In this document: piece by piece, positions 55,741-64,000 of the stretch
Layout: every line of letters begins with the position of its first letter
How positions within the stretch are numbered: position 1 is the stretch's first letter
Assembly (NCBI RefSeq): GCF_031432215.1
Contig: NZ_JAVKGN010000001.1
Span: 1,727,421-1,791,420 of the forward strand
DNA: 64,000 nucleotides
Source of the DNA: Halodesulfurarchaeum sp. HSR-GB
GTDB lineage: Archaea; Halobacteriota; Halobacteria; Halobacteriales; Halobacteriaceae
Reading direction: 5' to 3'
Position numbers and translations under genes: made by a program
The notes under the pieces: model-generated
The model's database searches: none
What the model saw: only the letters and a program-made list of their open reading frames with translations
What the model was told of the DNA's origin: nothing

Positions 55741-56184
55741 TCAATCGTCCTCCGAATCACTCAACGCCGCCTGTTGCAGTCGTTCACCCTCCTCCGAGTC
55801 GATTTGCAGTTCCGGAACGGGGGAAGGCTCTCCGCCCTCGTCGACCGCCACGTAGACGATATCCGCCTCGCTCGCGAGTTCGCCCTCACCGGTTCGCATG
55901 TCCTCCTTGAATGCCTCGACGCGTACCTGGACAGAAGTCTCGCCGGCCTCGTAGACGTAGCCCTCCACGCGGACGGCATCATCAACCTCGATCGGTTGGA
56001 CGAAGTCCACGCTGTCCATGTGGGCGGTCACACACCACTGGCCGGCAAAGCGGACGGCAGCCATCCCACCGACCTCGTCCATCCACTTGACGATCGACCC
56101 GCCGTGGGCGGTGCCGAGGTGGTTCGCATGCGAGGAGCGGACGACCCAACGGTTCGTAATTCGAGTCGAGAGCAGATCGGGCAT
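55741..56184 (-). CDS. Hotdog-fold acyl-CoA thioesterase
   Basis: This 147-residue protein has the hotdog motif HANHLGTAHGGSIVKWMDEVGGMAA with the Asn/Asp active region, then DSVDFVQPIEVDDAVRVEGYV and EADIVYVAVD. It should hydrolyse acyl-CoA thioesters. The length is normal. It is divergent from the TraB gene with about 85 bases between starts. Confidence 0.9.
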   Translation of the reverse strand: MPDLLSTRITNRWVVRSSHANHLGTAHGGSIVKWMDEVGGMAAVRFAGQWCVTAHMDSVDFVQPIEVDDAVRVEGYVYEAGETSVQVRVEAFKEDMRTGEGELASEADIVYVAVDEGGEPSPVPELQIDSEEGERLQQAALSDSEDD

Positions 56185-56268
56185 GGAAAGGCGTTTTCTC
56201 GGGGCCGAATTGAGTCTGTCGACCAGCGCTCGTCATCCCTTTACGTCCCGACCCCTTCACCCCGTACA

Positions 56269-57564
56269 ATGAGTAACGGGAGCCCAAAGACGGACACAAT
56301 CGAACAGGGCTCCGTTCGTGTCGTCGGGACGGCCCACGTCTCCGAGGAGAGCGCCGCAGAGGTCGAGTCGGTGATCGAGGCCGAACAGCCTGATGTGGTG
56401 GCCGTCGAACTCGACGAGAACCGCTACCGGCAGTTCAAGGGCGAGGACCCCGAAGACATCGACCCCAAGGAACTGCTCCGGGGGAGTGCAGCCTACCAGT
56501 TTCTGGCCTACTGGCTACTCTCCTACGTCCAGAAGCGGCTGGGCGACCAGTTCGATGTGGAACCCGGCGCGGACATGCGGGCCGGGATCGAGGCCGCCGA
56601 ACGAATCGGGGCCGACGTGGCGCTGGTCGACCGGGACATCCAGCTGACGATTCAGCGCTTCTGGGCCGGCATCGGCCTGCGAGAGAAACTGGGCCTGCTC
56701 TGGGAGTTGACCCTGGCGATCGCCGGAGTCGGCGGACAGGAGGCCGAGGAGTTCGAACTCGAGGAACTGACGGACAACGACGTGGTCACGGCGATGATCG
56801 AGGAGTTCCGACAGTTCAGCCCCACGGCGGCCGAAACGTTGATCGACGAGCGGGACGCCTACATCGCTCACAACCTGCACGACCTTCGGGCCGCGGGCCT
56901 GGACGTGGTGGCGGTCGTCGGAGCCGGTCACGAGGCGGGGATTCTGGAGTACCTCGACTCACCCGAGACCCTGCCCCCGAAGGACTCCCTGGAGCAGCGG
57001 CAGTCGAAGCGATTCTCGCTCAGGAAGGCCTTCGGCTACGTGCTCACCCTCGGGTTCCTGCTCTTTTTCGCCCTGCTGGCGCTCTCCGGGGCTGATCAGC
57101 CCACGCTGCTTGCGGTCTTTGGCGCGTGGTTCCTGTTCAACGGGATCTTCGCGTTCACGCTGGCGAAACTGGCGGGGGCCCACTGGACCTCGGCCGGGGT
57201 AGGCGGGCTGGTGGCCTGGCTCACGAGCATCAACCCGCTGCTTGCCCCTGGCTGGTTCGCCGGCTACGTCGAACTGCGCCACACCACCGTCAACGTCTCG
57301 GACATCGGCCGGCTCAACGAGATCCTCGACGACGAGGAGTCCCCAATTCGCGATCTGGTCTCGAACATGCTCGACGTGGGGCTCTTTCGGCTGATCGTCA
57401 TCGTCGCGTTGACCAACGTCGGCAGCATGATCGCGTCGGTGCTCTTTCCCTTCCTCGTCCTGCCACACATGGGCGAGGAGTTCGAGAGTGTCGGGGCCAT
57501 CTCGAACGCGATGCTCGCGGGGGCCAGAAACGGCGCGGACATCCTCATCCAGGCGTTACTATGA
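56269..57564 (+). CDS. TraB-family membrane protein
   Basis: This 431-residue protein has the TraB/GumN-like N-terminal domain with RVVGTAHVSEESAAEVESVI, VAVELDENRYRQF, ALVDRDIQLT and VVGAGHEAGI, then about five membrane helices in the C-terminal half. TraB proteins are thought to be membrane-linked metal-dependent hydrolases; the true function is not known. The ATG at 56269 is the family start. The stop overlaps an M50 peptidase start by 4 bases. Confidence 0.88.
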   Translation: MSNGSPKTDTIEQGSVRVVGTAHVSEESAAEVESVIEAEQPDVVAVELDENRYRQFKGEDPEDIDPKELLRGSAAYQFLAYWLLSYVQKRLGDQFDVEPGADMRAGIEAAERIGADVALVDRDIQLTIQRFWAGIGLREKLGLLWELTLAIAGVGGQEAEEFELEELTDNDVVTAMIEEFRQFSPTAAETLIDERDAYIAHNLHDLRAAGLDVVAVVGAGHEAGILEYLDSPETLPPKDSLEQRQSKRFSLRKAFGYVLTLGFLLFFALLALSGADQPTLLAVFGAWFLFNGIFAFTLAKLAGAHWTSAGVGGLVAWLTSINPLLAPGWFAGYVELRHTTVNVSDIGRLNEILDDEESPIRDLVSNMLDVGLFRLIVIVALTNVGSMIASVLFPFLVLPHMGEEFESVGAISNAMLAGARNGADILIQALL

Positions 57565-58151
57565 GACTCGACAGTCGGGAAATCCGTGATCTGCTCGTGG
57601 CCTGGCTGGCCCTCGGCCTGGCCTTTGCGTTTTTCTTCGAGCGAGTGCGCCCGAACACGATCGTCCCCTTCCTCCTCAGTCCGTCCTTTGTCTCGGCGAT
57701 GGTCGTAAGCCTGCTCACCGTCGGCGTGGGCTTTCTCCTGCACGAACTCGCGCACAAGGTCGTCGCGATTCACTACGGTCAGTGGGCCCGGTTCCAGGCC
57801 GATTACGGCATGCTCCTGGTCGCGATCGCCGGTGGCCTGGCCGGGATCGTCTTTGCGGCCCCCGGCGCAGTCTATCACCGCGGACGGCTCACGGACCGCC
57901 AGCACGGCCTCATCGCACTCGCCGGCCCGGTGACGAATCTGGCGCTCGCGGCCCTGTTCGTTCCGGTGAGCCTGTTCGCCCCGCTTTTGGGAAGTCGTGG
58001 TGTGACGATCAACCTCCTGCTCGCAGCCTTCAACCTCCTCCCGATCGGAGCACTCGATGGGGCGACCGTCCGGGACTGGAGTACCCCCGTGTACGTGCTC
58101 GCCTTCGTCCCGAGTCTCCTGCTCGCTATCTGGGCGATCTTCGGCTTCTAA
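57561..58151 (+). CDS. M50-family membrane metallopeptidase
   Basis: This 196-residue integral membrane protein has GFLLHELAHKVVAIHYG, the HExxH zinc motif of site-2-type proteases, and a late LPIGALDGATV (LDG) motif. It would cut within or near the membrane. It is coupled to the TraB gene (ATGA). A longer frame upstream is only a shadow. The pairing hints at membrane-protein quality control. Confidence 0.88.
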   Translation: MRLDSREIRDLLVAWLALGLAFAFFFERVRPNTIVPFLLSPSFVSAMVVSLLTVGVGFLLHELAHKVVAIHYGQWARFQADYGMLLVAIAGGLAGIVFAAPGAVYHRGRLTDRQHGLIALAGPVTNLALAALFVPVSLFAPLLGSRGVTINLLLAAFNLLPIGALDGATVRDWSTPVYVLAFVPSLLLAIWAIFGF

Positions 58152-58203
58152 ACAGCCTTCTTTCAACGGTTAGCAGGCTCCCGCTCCCGAAATACAGAAC
58201 CGA

Positions 58204-59316
58204 TCACTGGTTCAGCGTCGCGTTGACGTGCTCTCTCATCTCCTTTTTGAACCGGTCCCGACCGAATCGATCCCGGGGGAGCGAGGGCCGGGCCCCGGTT
58301 TCGATCGCCCGTTCGATCAGGTCAACGGCGCCAGCAATCGAATCGAACAATCGATCGGAGCGGTCGTCCAGGATCTCCCGCTGGCCGCCGTGATTCGGTG
58401 CAAAGGCAATCATGCCGGCTGTGACGTACTCTGCAACGGACATGCCGAAGTGTTCGTCCCGTTTGAGGTTGAGCCCGTATCGGTGTGCGCCAAGCAGGGA
58501 CTCGAGTCGATCTCGCGAGAGGTTTCGTTCAACAGTTACGAAGGACCGGTTTCTCGCTTCCGTCTCGACTCTCTTCACATACGATCGATAGGTCGGTGGC
58601 GCCGAGCCGACGATGTGCAAGTGGATATCGATCCCGCGCTCGCGGAGCCGATCGACGATTTCGATCGCCTGGAGGACGTTTTTATCCGGGGCGATCCGTC
58701 CCACGACGACGATTCCTTGCTCCCGTTTGTCCCACGGACGCCTGCTATCGATGGCGTCGACTGGTGGGTGAAACACCTGTGGCCGGACTCCGTATATCTC
58801 GACCATTCGGTCAGCGGTATACCCTGAATTCGCGAGTACGGTTGCCTGTTGGAGCGATTCCGTCTCAGGGCTACCGAGCCAACTCCACAGCCGGTTTAGT
58901 CGCCCCCCGGAAGCACCATCGAGTCTGTTGCGGTGGTACTGTGGATCGTGAACGTACTGGATCGACGGCTCGGGAAGTGCCATCTCGTTTGCAGTGCTCA
59001 CCGCGAGATCGAACTCCGCGGCGTGGAACTGATAGTACCAGCTGACGAGCACGCTCCGGAGTGCCAATTGGGGGCCGAGACGTGGACCGAGTGCCGTAAA
59101 GGCCCGCCCAATCACCGAGTTCAGGGGCGGCCGCTGAACGTCGAGACCGGTTACGTCCGCGTCAAATCGAGCAGCGAGGACGGCCGGGTCCGTTTCACCG
59201 ATGGTGAACAGGGTGACTTCGTGATCGCGCAGGATCCCTTCACAGGTGACAAGACAGACGACATCGGCCCCACCCTGAAAGTCGAGCGTGTTGTGGACCA
59301 CGGCGACCCGAGCCAT
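58204..59316 (-). CDS. GT4 glycosyltransferase
   Basis: This 370-residue GT-B protein has VAVVHNTLDFQGGADVV at the start, IQYVHDPQYHRNRL, VVVGRIAPDKNVLQAIEIV and the late donor region KRDEHFGMSVAEYVTAGMIAFAPNHGGQREIL, as in the ALG11/GT4 group. The ATG at 59316 fits the family. It lies divergently from a membrane protein gene and heads a cluster that also holds phospholipid-type enzymes. Acceptor unknown. Confidence 0.9.
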   Translation of the reverse strand: MARVAVVHNTLDFQGGADVVCLVTCEGILRDHEVTLFTIGETDPAVLAARFDADVTGLDVQRPPLNSVIGRAFTALGPRLGPQLALRSVLVSWYYQFHAAEFDLAVSTANEMALPEPSIQYVHDPQYHRNRLDGASGGRLNRLWSWLGSPETESLQQATVLANSGYTADRMVEIYGVRPQVFHPPVDAIDSRRPWDKREQGIVVVGRIAPDKNVLQAIEIVDRLRERGIDIHLHIVGSAPPTYRSYVKRVETEARNRSFVTVERNLSRDRLESLLGAHRYGLNLKRDEHFGMSVAEYVTAGMIAFAPNHGGQREILDDRSDRLFDSIAGAVDLIERAIETGARPSLPRDRFGRDRFKKEMREHVNATLNQ

Positions 59317-59478
59317 ACAATTTCTAGTCAATTCGAGCGGTATATTGCTCCTTCCCTCACCCGTCGGTGGCCAACGTGCCAATCGGGCGGCCGTTTTCGA
59401 CCGTCACCGTCGAACCTGGCCGCGGCAGGGAGGACCGACGACAGCACGACTATATGTTCTCCAGCCAAGGTATGTTAC

Positions 59479-59880
59479 ATGGCAACAAGTACATCGACAG
59501 AGGGGGGACTTCGGACAGAACCGTTGACCGGGCTCCACTGGGTCGGAATCGGTGCCGCCCTCGTGAGCGGCGCGATTCACCTCCTGCTCGGAATCAGGTT
59601 CTTTCCGTCCGGGTTAGGCATCAGCTTCCTGCTTGCAGGACTCGGATTTCTCGGTGCAATTGGGCTCGTGTTGCGTGGATATCGACGCCGGTTGGTCTAT
59701 GGGGTCGGCGTTCCCTTCGTGCTGGTCCAACTCGTGCTGTGGTACGTCATCAACTTTGCCAGCGGGCCAAAGAGTTTCCCGGCCGATGTCGGCACCCTCG
59801 GGGCCATCGACAAAATCGCCCAGTTCGTGCTGGTAGGGGTTCTCATCGCCCTCTTGCGTTCGTCAGCTACCAACGGCTGA
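59479..59880 (+). CDS. Four-helix membrane protein of unknown function
   Basis: This 133-residue protein has four hydrophobic segments (GIGAALVSGAIHLLLGI, FLLAGLGFLGAIGLVL, GVGVPFVLVQLVLWYVI and FVLVGVLIALL). The end of the gene abuts, and may be rewritten by, a solo IS605-type end. No motif gives a function. The ATG at 59479 follows a short leader. Confidence 0.78.
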   Translation: MATSTSTEGGLRTEPLTGLHWVGIGAALVSGAIHLLLGIRFFPSGLGISFLLAGLGFLGAIGLVLRGYRRRLVYGVGVPFVLVQLVLWYVINFASGPKSFPADVGTLGAIDKIAQFVLVGVLIALLRSSATNG

Positions 59881-59920
59881 AGCCGGTGGGCTTCCGCGCT
59901 GTTACCGCTGTGATTCGATG
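59881..59920 (-). mobile_element. Solo IS605-type left end remnant
   Basis: On the minus strand about 30 bases resemble the left end of the TnpB element at 30741 (GGTAACAGCGCGGAAGCCC versus AGTAACAGCGCGGAAACCC). A hairpin GAAGCC-CACC-GGCTTC sits at its inner side. No tnpB is present. It may be a relic or a mobilisable end. The reading frame of the preceding gene ends at this point. Confidence 0.6.
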
Positions 59921-59958
59921 CAACGCACCCCGACGTTGATCCGGTCGAAACCGTAACG

Positions 59959-60753
59959 ATGTGGGGGCCAGAAGTGAAATTGATGGACCAGTCCCCGAGT
60001 CGGTCACTCCCCATCAGTATTGAAGTGGGGATACCGTTTGCGGGTGCCATTCTACTCACCTTCACGCTCCGGACGCTCTATCCACTGGAGCGGGTTGACA
60101 CCGGCGTCTTGGACCCGGCGATCCTCGCCGGGCTCTTCCTGGCTTTACAATGGACGTACGTCAATCACTCCCTCGTTCCGGAAGCGGCTACTGACCGACT
60201 GTTGGGCGGGGTACTCGGGCTTGCGAACACGTTGACGTTGCTCCGCGGGACGCTGTATGCAGTCGTCGCAGGGTTCATCGTCGTTCCACCCAAGCCGCCC
60301 CTCGTCTGGGTGCCAGCGGTGGCATACGGGAGCGGCGTCGTCCTCGATAAACTCGACGGCCTGATCGCCCGGTCGGTCGGCGAGGAGACGTCCCTCGGGG
60401 AACGACTCGACATGGCATTCGACACGTTCGGATTCGTGGCCGCACCGCTCGTGGCCGTCCTCTGGGAGTTCTTGCCGGTGTGGTATCTCCTTCTTTCAGC
60501 TGCCAAATACGTGTATCGCGGCGGGTTGGCCTGGCGACGACAGCGGGGGCAGCCGGTTTTCGATCTGCCCGAAAGCGCTCTTCGAAGGTATCTGGCCGGG
60601 ATGCAAATGGTATTTCTCACCATTGCGCTCGTGCCGGTGGCACCGAGGAGCTACGTCTTGGCTGGCGCGCCGTTCGCGTTAGCCGCTTCACTGCTGGTTT
60701 TCGCGAGGGACTACCTCGTCGTCACCGGTCGGCTCTCCCGAGAGGTCACATAG
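59959..60753 (+). CDS. CDP-alcohol phosphatidyltransferase family protein
   Basis: This 264-residue membrane protein has the full family motif DKLDGLIARSVGEETSLG followed by ERLDMAFD (about residues 131-157), needed to join a CDP-alcohol to a hydroxyl acceptor with release of CMP. About seven hydrophobic segments. ATG 59959 is chosen; ATG 59983 is possible. Archaeal members make phospholipid headgroups or lipid-linked products. Confidence 0.88.
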   Translation: MWGPEVKLMDQSPSRSLPISIEVGIPFAGAILLTFTLRTLYPLERVDTGVLDPAILAGLFLALQWTYVNHSLVPEAATDRLLGGVLGLANTLTLLRGTLYAVVAGFIVVPPKPPLVWVPAVAYGSGVVLDKLDGLIARSVGEETSLGERLDMAFDTFGFVAAPLVAVLWEFLPVWYLLLSAAKYVYRGGLAWRRQRGQPVFDLPESALRRYLAGMQMVFLTIALVPVAPRSYVLAGAPFALAASLLVFARDYLVVTGRLSREVT

Positions 60754-60813
60754 CAGATTCGGTGTCCCTGGCAGCAAAACCATGTACCTCCGGCCTGAAT
60801 CAGCGAGTATCCA

Positions 60814-61359
60814 ATGGTGCAGGTCGTCCACGAACTCGTTGAACTCGTGCTGTGGTTCGACGCCCTCGCCGTCGATTTCGTCGTCGCAGTGCGAAGTCCG
60901 CTGTTGACGAAAGTCATGAATTCGGTGACGGGGCTCGGGTCGGCGGCCGCCGGGATCGTTTTTCTGGGTCTGTTCTATCTGGCCGACTGGGAGCGAGAAT
61001 TCGAATTGACGCTGGTTTCACTGACACTCAGCGCGATAATCGTCGCCACGCTGATGGGGACCGTTCAGCGACCATTTCCGCCACACCCGGTCTGTCTGAC
61101 TGGTAGTGGCGAGACGATTGCGCATTCGTTTCCGTCCGGGCATGCAGCGGCGGTCACAGTCTACGCGATGGTGGCATCTCGGTCGAACATCCTCCCGACA
61201 CTCATCACGACGGTGTTTGCCGTGACCGTGGCCTTCTCCCGTGTTTACCTCGGGACACATTTCCTGTCGGATACAGTGGCCGGGGTCGTGATCGGAATTG
61301 GCACCGTCCTGCTCGCCGAACGAATAGTGGCTTCCGACCGAGTGTTCCTGTTCGACTGA
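60814..61359 (+). CDS. PAP2-family membrane phosphatase
   Basis: This 181-residue protein has the PAP2 triad parts: a weak first motif near VQRPFPPHP, FPSGHAAAVTVYA (Ser-Gly-His), and SRVYLGTHFLSDTVAG (Arg, His, Asp). It would remove phosphate from a lipid or polyprenyl pyrophosphate. It follows the CDP-alcohol gene by 60 bases, and the pair may work on the same lipid. Confidence 0.9.
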   Translation: MVQVVHELVELVLWFDALAVDFVVAVRSPLLTKVMNSVTGLGSAAAGIVFLGLFYLADWEREFELTLVSLTLSAIIVATLMGTVQRPFPPHPVCLTGSGETIAHSFPSGHAAAVTVYAMVASRSNILPTLITTVFAVTVAFSRVYLGTHFLSDTVAGVVIGIGTVLLAERIVASDRVFLFD

Positions 61360-61599
61360 CCGATCCACCCTTCGATACGTCTCCCAGTCGAACCCCTCAA
61401 CAATCCGAACTGTAATTAGGTATCCCGACACACGGTGTAATGGTGCAACGTTGATGCAGGGAAACCGGGGAGCAAGCGACCATGGGGCGTGGCCTGGGAG
61501 TATGATAGACCAGTGCATTGCTGACAGGACCTGTCCAGGGACCACAGCGAACCGACCAACCGACGGTCCGATCCTCGGGGCCGGGGTGTGCCCGAACTA

Positions 61600-62622
61600 A
61601 TGGACCGAACCTCGCTTTACTTTACCGGCCCCGAAACCGTCGAACTCCGGGAGACGTCGACGACCCGCTCGGATTCGGAAGTCATGGTCGAAACGCAAGT
61701 GTCGGCGATCAGCCCGGGGACCGAACTGCTGATCTACCACGGCGAGGCCCCGACGGATCTTCCGGCCGACGAATCACTCGACGCGCTCGATGGCGATCTC
61801 TCCTATCCGTTGCGCTACGGCTATGCATCCGTCGGGGAGGTGATCGAGACGGGTTCGGACGTCGACGAAGAGTGGCTGGGACAGACGGTCATGGCATTCA
61901 ACCCCCACGAGACACGGTTCTGTGCTCGCCCCGCTAACCTCATCCCGGTCCCGGAGGACGTCGACCCCGTGGAAATGGCCATGTACCCGACCGTCGAGAC
62001 GGCGACGAACTTGATTCTCGACGGCGCCCCAAAGATGGGCGAGCGCGTCGCGGTTTTCGGTGCTGGGGCCGTGGGCCTGAGTACGATCGGGATTCTCGCC
62101 GGGTTTCCGCTGTCGGAACTGCTCGTCGTCGACCCGCTCTCCTCGCGTCGTGATCGAGCAGAAAAGATGGGGGCTGACACCACCGTCGCCCCGGCCGAAC
62201 TCTCGACGAGTCGGTGGAGTGACTTACCGGGTCCCGATGGGGCCGATCTCGTCTACGAGATCTCGGGCAATCCCTCGGCGCTGGACCAGGCCCGGGCACT
62301 TGCGGGCTATGACAGTCGCATTATCGTGGGGTCCTGGTACGGGACCAAACCGACCACGCTTGCACTCGGTGGGGAGTTCCATCGGGACCGCATCTCGATC
62401 GAATCGAGCCAGGTGAGCACACTGTCACCGACACTTCGCGGCCGGTGGACCTACGACCGCCGCACGGCGGTGGCACTGGACAACCTCGAATCGTTGCCGG
62501 TCGAGTCGCTCATAACCCACCACATTCCATTCGAGGAGGCCCCACAGGCGTATCGGCTCCTCGACCAGCACCCGGCTGAAGCCCTCCAGGTCCTGCTCAC
62601 ATATCAGGAAGACCACCAATGA
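61600..62622 (+). CDS. MDR-type (zinc-less?) dehydrogenase
   Basis: This 340-residue medium-chain dehydrogenase-like protein has SAISPGTELLIYHGEAP where most zinc enzymes have a Cys, VGEVIETGSDV, and the NAD(P) site VAVFGAGAVGLSTIGILAG. The structural zinc cysteines are not seen. ATG 61600 is chosen, with GTG 61588 as an alternative. It overlaps the PTPS-fold gene by 4 bases. The substrate is unknown. Confidence 0.88.
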   Translation: MDRTSLYFTGPETVELRETSTTRSDSEVMVETQVSAISPGTELLIYHGEAPTDLPADESLDALDGDLSYPLRYGYASVGEVIETGSDVDEEWLGQTVMAFNPHETRFCARPANLIPVPEDVDPVEMAMYPTVETATNLILDGAPKMGERVAVFGAGAVGLSTIGILAGFPLSELLVVDPLSSRRDRAEKMGADTTVAPAELSTSRWSDLPGPDGADLVYEISGNPSALDQARALAGYDSRIIVGSWYGTKPTTLALGGEFHRDRISIESSQVSTLSPTLRGRWTYDRRTAVALDNLESLPVESLITHHIPFEEAPQAYRLLDQHPAEALQVLLTYQEDHQ

Positions 62623-63014
62623 CCGACCACACATACGAACTGACCGTCACGCGCTCGTTCGTCGCACAGCATTTCCTCACCGTCCCAGATCCGGGCGCGG
62701 AGGGGGACCCACATAGCCACCAGTACACCGTCGAGGTCCAGTTTGGCGGTTCTGAGTTAGGGGAGTACGGCTACCTCGTCGACATCGACGCGGTCGAGGC
62801 GATCCTCGATGAGCTGGAGGGTCGCTATCGGGATCAGTTGCTCAACGACCTCCCGGAATTCGAAGGGCGCAACCCGAGCGTCGAGCATTTCGCCCGCCTG
62901 TTCGGTGATCGGGTCGAGCAGGCCCTGACGGATCCAAACCCCGATTACCTGCAGGTACGGATGTGGGAGGACGACGTTTCGTGGGCGAGTCATTCCCGAC
63001 ACCTCGAGACATGA
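62619..63014 (+). CDS. 6-pyruvoyl-tetrahydropterin synthase-fold protein
   Basis: This 131-residue protein has the zinc His set (FVAQHFLTV and DPHSHQYTVEVQF) and YLVDIDAVEAILDEL, typical of PTPS/QueD. Members act on pterins or 7-deazapurine precursors. Here it is coupled (4 bases each side) to an MDR dehydrogenase and a methyltransferase, an unusual set for queuosine or pterin genes. The role may differ from QueD. Confidence 0.87.
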   Translation: MTDHTYELTVTRSFVAQHFLTVPDPGAEGDPHSHQYTVEVQFGGSELGEYGYLVDIDAVEAILDELEGRYRDQLLNDLPEFEGRNPSVEHFARLFGDRVEQALTDPNPDYLQVRMWEDDVSWASHSRHLET

Positions 63015-63862
63015 ATCACGTGGATCCCCGGTATCTAGAAGCCAAACGCTCACTCGATTCCCGTGCCCGATCGCGTCGTGTCCGTGACCAACTGCTTGCC
63101 GCACTGCCCGAGGATCCGAGCATTATCGAGATCGGTTGTGGCACGGGAACGCTCCTGCCGCAGTTGCTCCAGTGGGGTGTCGATCGTGGCAGGTATCGGG
63201 GTATCGACACGGCCGAACGTCTCATCGCGTTCGCCCGAGACGCTCGAGCGGCCGAATTTCGTCACGAGGGAATTCCAGTTACAGAACAGGAACACGGGTT
63301 CACCGTCGGAGACCTTTCAGTTACCTTCGAGCAGGCCGATGGACTCGAAGTCTTGGAAACCACAGCGGATGTGGACCTCGTCATCGGGCACGCGTTTGGG
63401 GATCTCGTGGCGGTGCCGAAATTAGTCACAAAACTCGAATCGGCGCTTGCACCCGGGGGACTTGCCTACCTCCCGATTACGTTCGACGGCGGGACGATCT
63501 TTCAGCCCGATCATCCCGCAGATCGAGCAGTCGAACAGGCGTACCACGAGGCCATCGACGCCGAGCCCGGACGGGACTCCCGGGCCGGGCGACATCTCGC
63601 CGAGGCGTTTCGCCGGGGAAAGGGAGACCTGCTCGGGATGGCTGGCTCGGACTGGATCCTCAGACCCCACGGCGGGACCTATCCCGTCGACGAAGGGTAC
63701 GTCCTCCGGACAATTCTCGATTTCATCGAATCCGCACTCTCCGAGAGAACATTTAGTGACAGAGCGGACTGGCTCGCCACCCGCCGTGGGCAACTCGCTG
63801 CCCGAGAGCTAACATACGTGGCTCATCAATACGATCTGCTGTATCAAATGCCGCGTTCGTGA
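63011..63862 (+). CDS. SAM-dependent methyltransferase
   Basis: This 283-residue class I methyltransferase has SIIEIGCGTGTLLPQLLQWG (SAM site), GIDTAERLIAFAR, VDLVIGHAFGDLVAVP and GGLAYLPITFDGGTIF. The C-terminal half may set substrate choice. It overlaps the PTPS-fold gene by 4 bases, so three enzymes are made together. Confidence 0.88.
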   Translation: MNHVDPRYLEAKRSLDSRARSRRVRDQLLAALPEDPSIIEIGCGTGTLLPQLLQWGVDRGRYRGIDTAERLIAFARDARAAEFRHEGIPVTEQEHGFTVGDLSVTFEQADGLEVLETTADVDLVIGHAFGDLVAVPKLVTKLESALAPGGLAYLPITFDGGTIFQPDHPADRAVEQAYHEAIDAEPGRDSRAGRHLAEAFRRGKGDLLGMAGSDWILRPHGGTYPVDEGYVLRTILDFIESALSERTFSDRADWLATRRGQLAARELTYVAHQYDLLYQMPRS

Positions 63863-63937
63863 TTGTCGGTTTCACAGCAAAAGCCCCGACACAGCCTTCG
63901 AAAACTTATCATCTATTGCGGAATTCAGTACGGACAA

Positions 63938-64000
63938 ATGAGCGACCCTGTCTGTGCCGTGAGCAGCGTGCTGGGGACGAAACTCCCGATTCCGGCCCGA
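63938..64000 (+). CDS. Start of an unidentified gene (cut by window edge)
   Basis: ATG at 63938 opens 21 codons to the edge: MSDPVCAVSSVLGTKLPIPA. A TATA-like CTTATC lies about 33 bases upstream, which would suit a leaderless or short-leader transcript. Too little is visible to name it. It probably continues the cluster. Confidence 0.55.
   Translation, partial: MSDPVCAVSSVLGTKLPIPAR

Noticed and set aside
55774-56268. N-terminal extension of the TraB frame
   Set aside because: It is antisense to the thioesterase gene; the family start is the ATG at 56269.

Overview
The window is chromosomal DNA of a haloarchaeon (class Halobacteria). Signs of this are acidic proteins with many Asp and Glu residues, GC-rich codon use over most of the length, haloarchaea-specific families (DUF7344, DUF5779, TrmB regulators, Tat-type signal peptides) and archaeal N-glycosylation enzymes (AglJ, AglG, AglB, AglF and AglM relatives). 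I cannot fix the genus from sequence alone.

Layout. 1-8721 is a cell-surface locus: a secreted Tat/SipW-type protein with PKD repeats (cut by the left edge), a decayed paralogue carrying a transposon end, two DUF7344 regulators, and a three-gene overlapping operon of a SipW-type substrate, a SipW-like signal peptidase and a very acidic repeat protein. 9051-11658 holds ordinary metabolic and hypothetical genes. 11647-26084 is the first glycosylation block: aglJ, two GlmU-like nucleotidyl/acetyltransferases, glmS, a UDP-sulfoquinovose-synthase-like operon with two further epimerases, a TrmB regulator, an ABC exporter and aglM, interspersed with small toxin-antitoxin (TA) modules.

26224-32879 is an accessory hotspot. 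It has TA pairs, a duplicated and partly broken vapBC, an MNT antitoxin whose HEPN toxin gene is broken by a nonsense codon and a TnpB (IS605/IS1341-type) insertion, and two decayed copies of the aglF 3' end lying in the same direction as the intact aglF at 32906-33640.

33797-49831 is the main glycan assembly region: a Wzx-type flippase, an AT-rich cassette (about 36.4-43.9 kb) with three AlkP/sulfatase-like proteins, an acetyltransferase, glycosyltransferases and a FkbM-type methyltransferase, then GC-rich aglG, aglB and a DUF368 membrane protein. Two GT2 genes in and at the edge of the cassette look mosaic in base composition, which suggests cassette exchange by recombination.

49840-64000 carries an ArchATPase/DUF234 protein, glpC with a fused glpA-glpB, a hotdog thioesterase, a TraB/M50 membrane pair, and a cluster of a GT4 glycosyltransferase, CDP-alcohol phosphatidyltransferase, PAP2 phosphatase, MDR dehydrogenase, PTPS-fold protein and methyltransferase.

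Together the genes point to sugar activation (GlmS, GlmU-like, AglF, AglM, Agl3-like), lipid-linked glycan assembly (AglJ, GT2/GT4, AglG), decoration, flipping (Wzx or ABC) and transfer to protein (AglB), with polyprenyl-phosphate recycling possibly by DUF368. No tRNA, rRNA, CRISPR array or replication origin was recognised.
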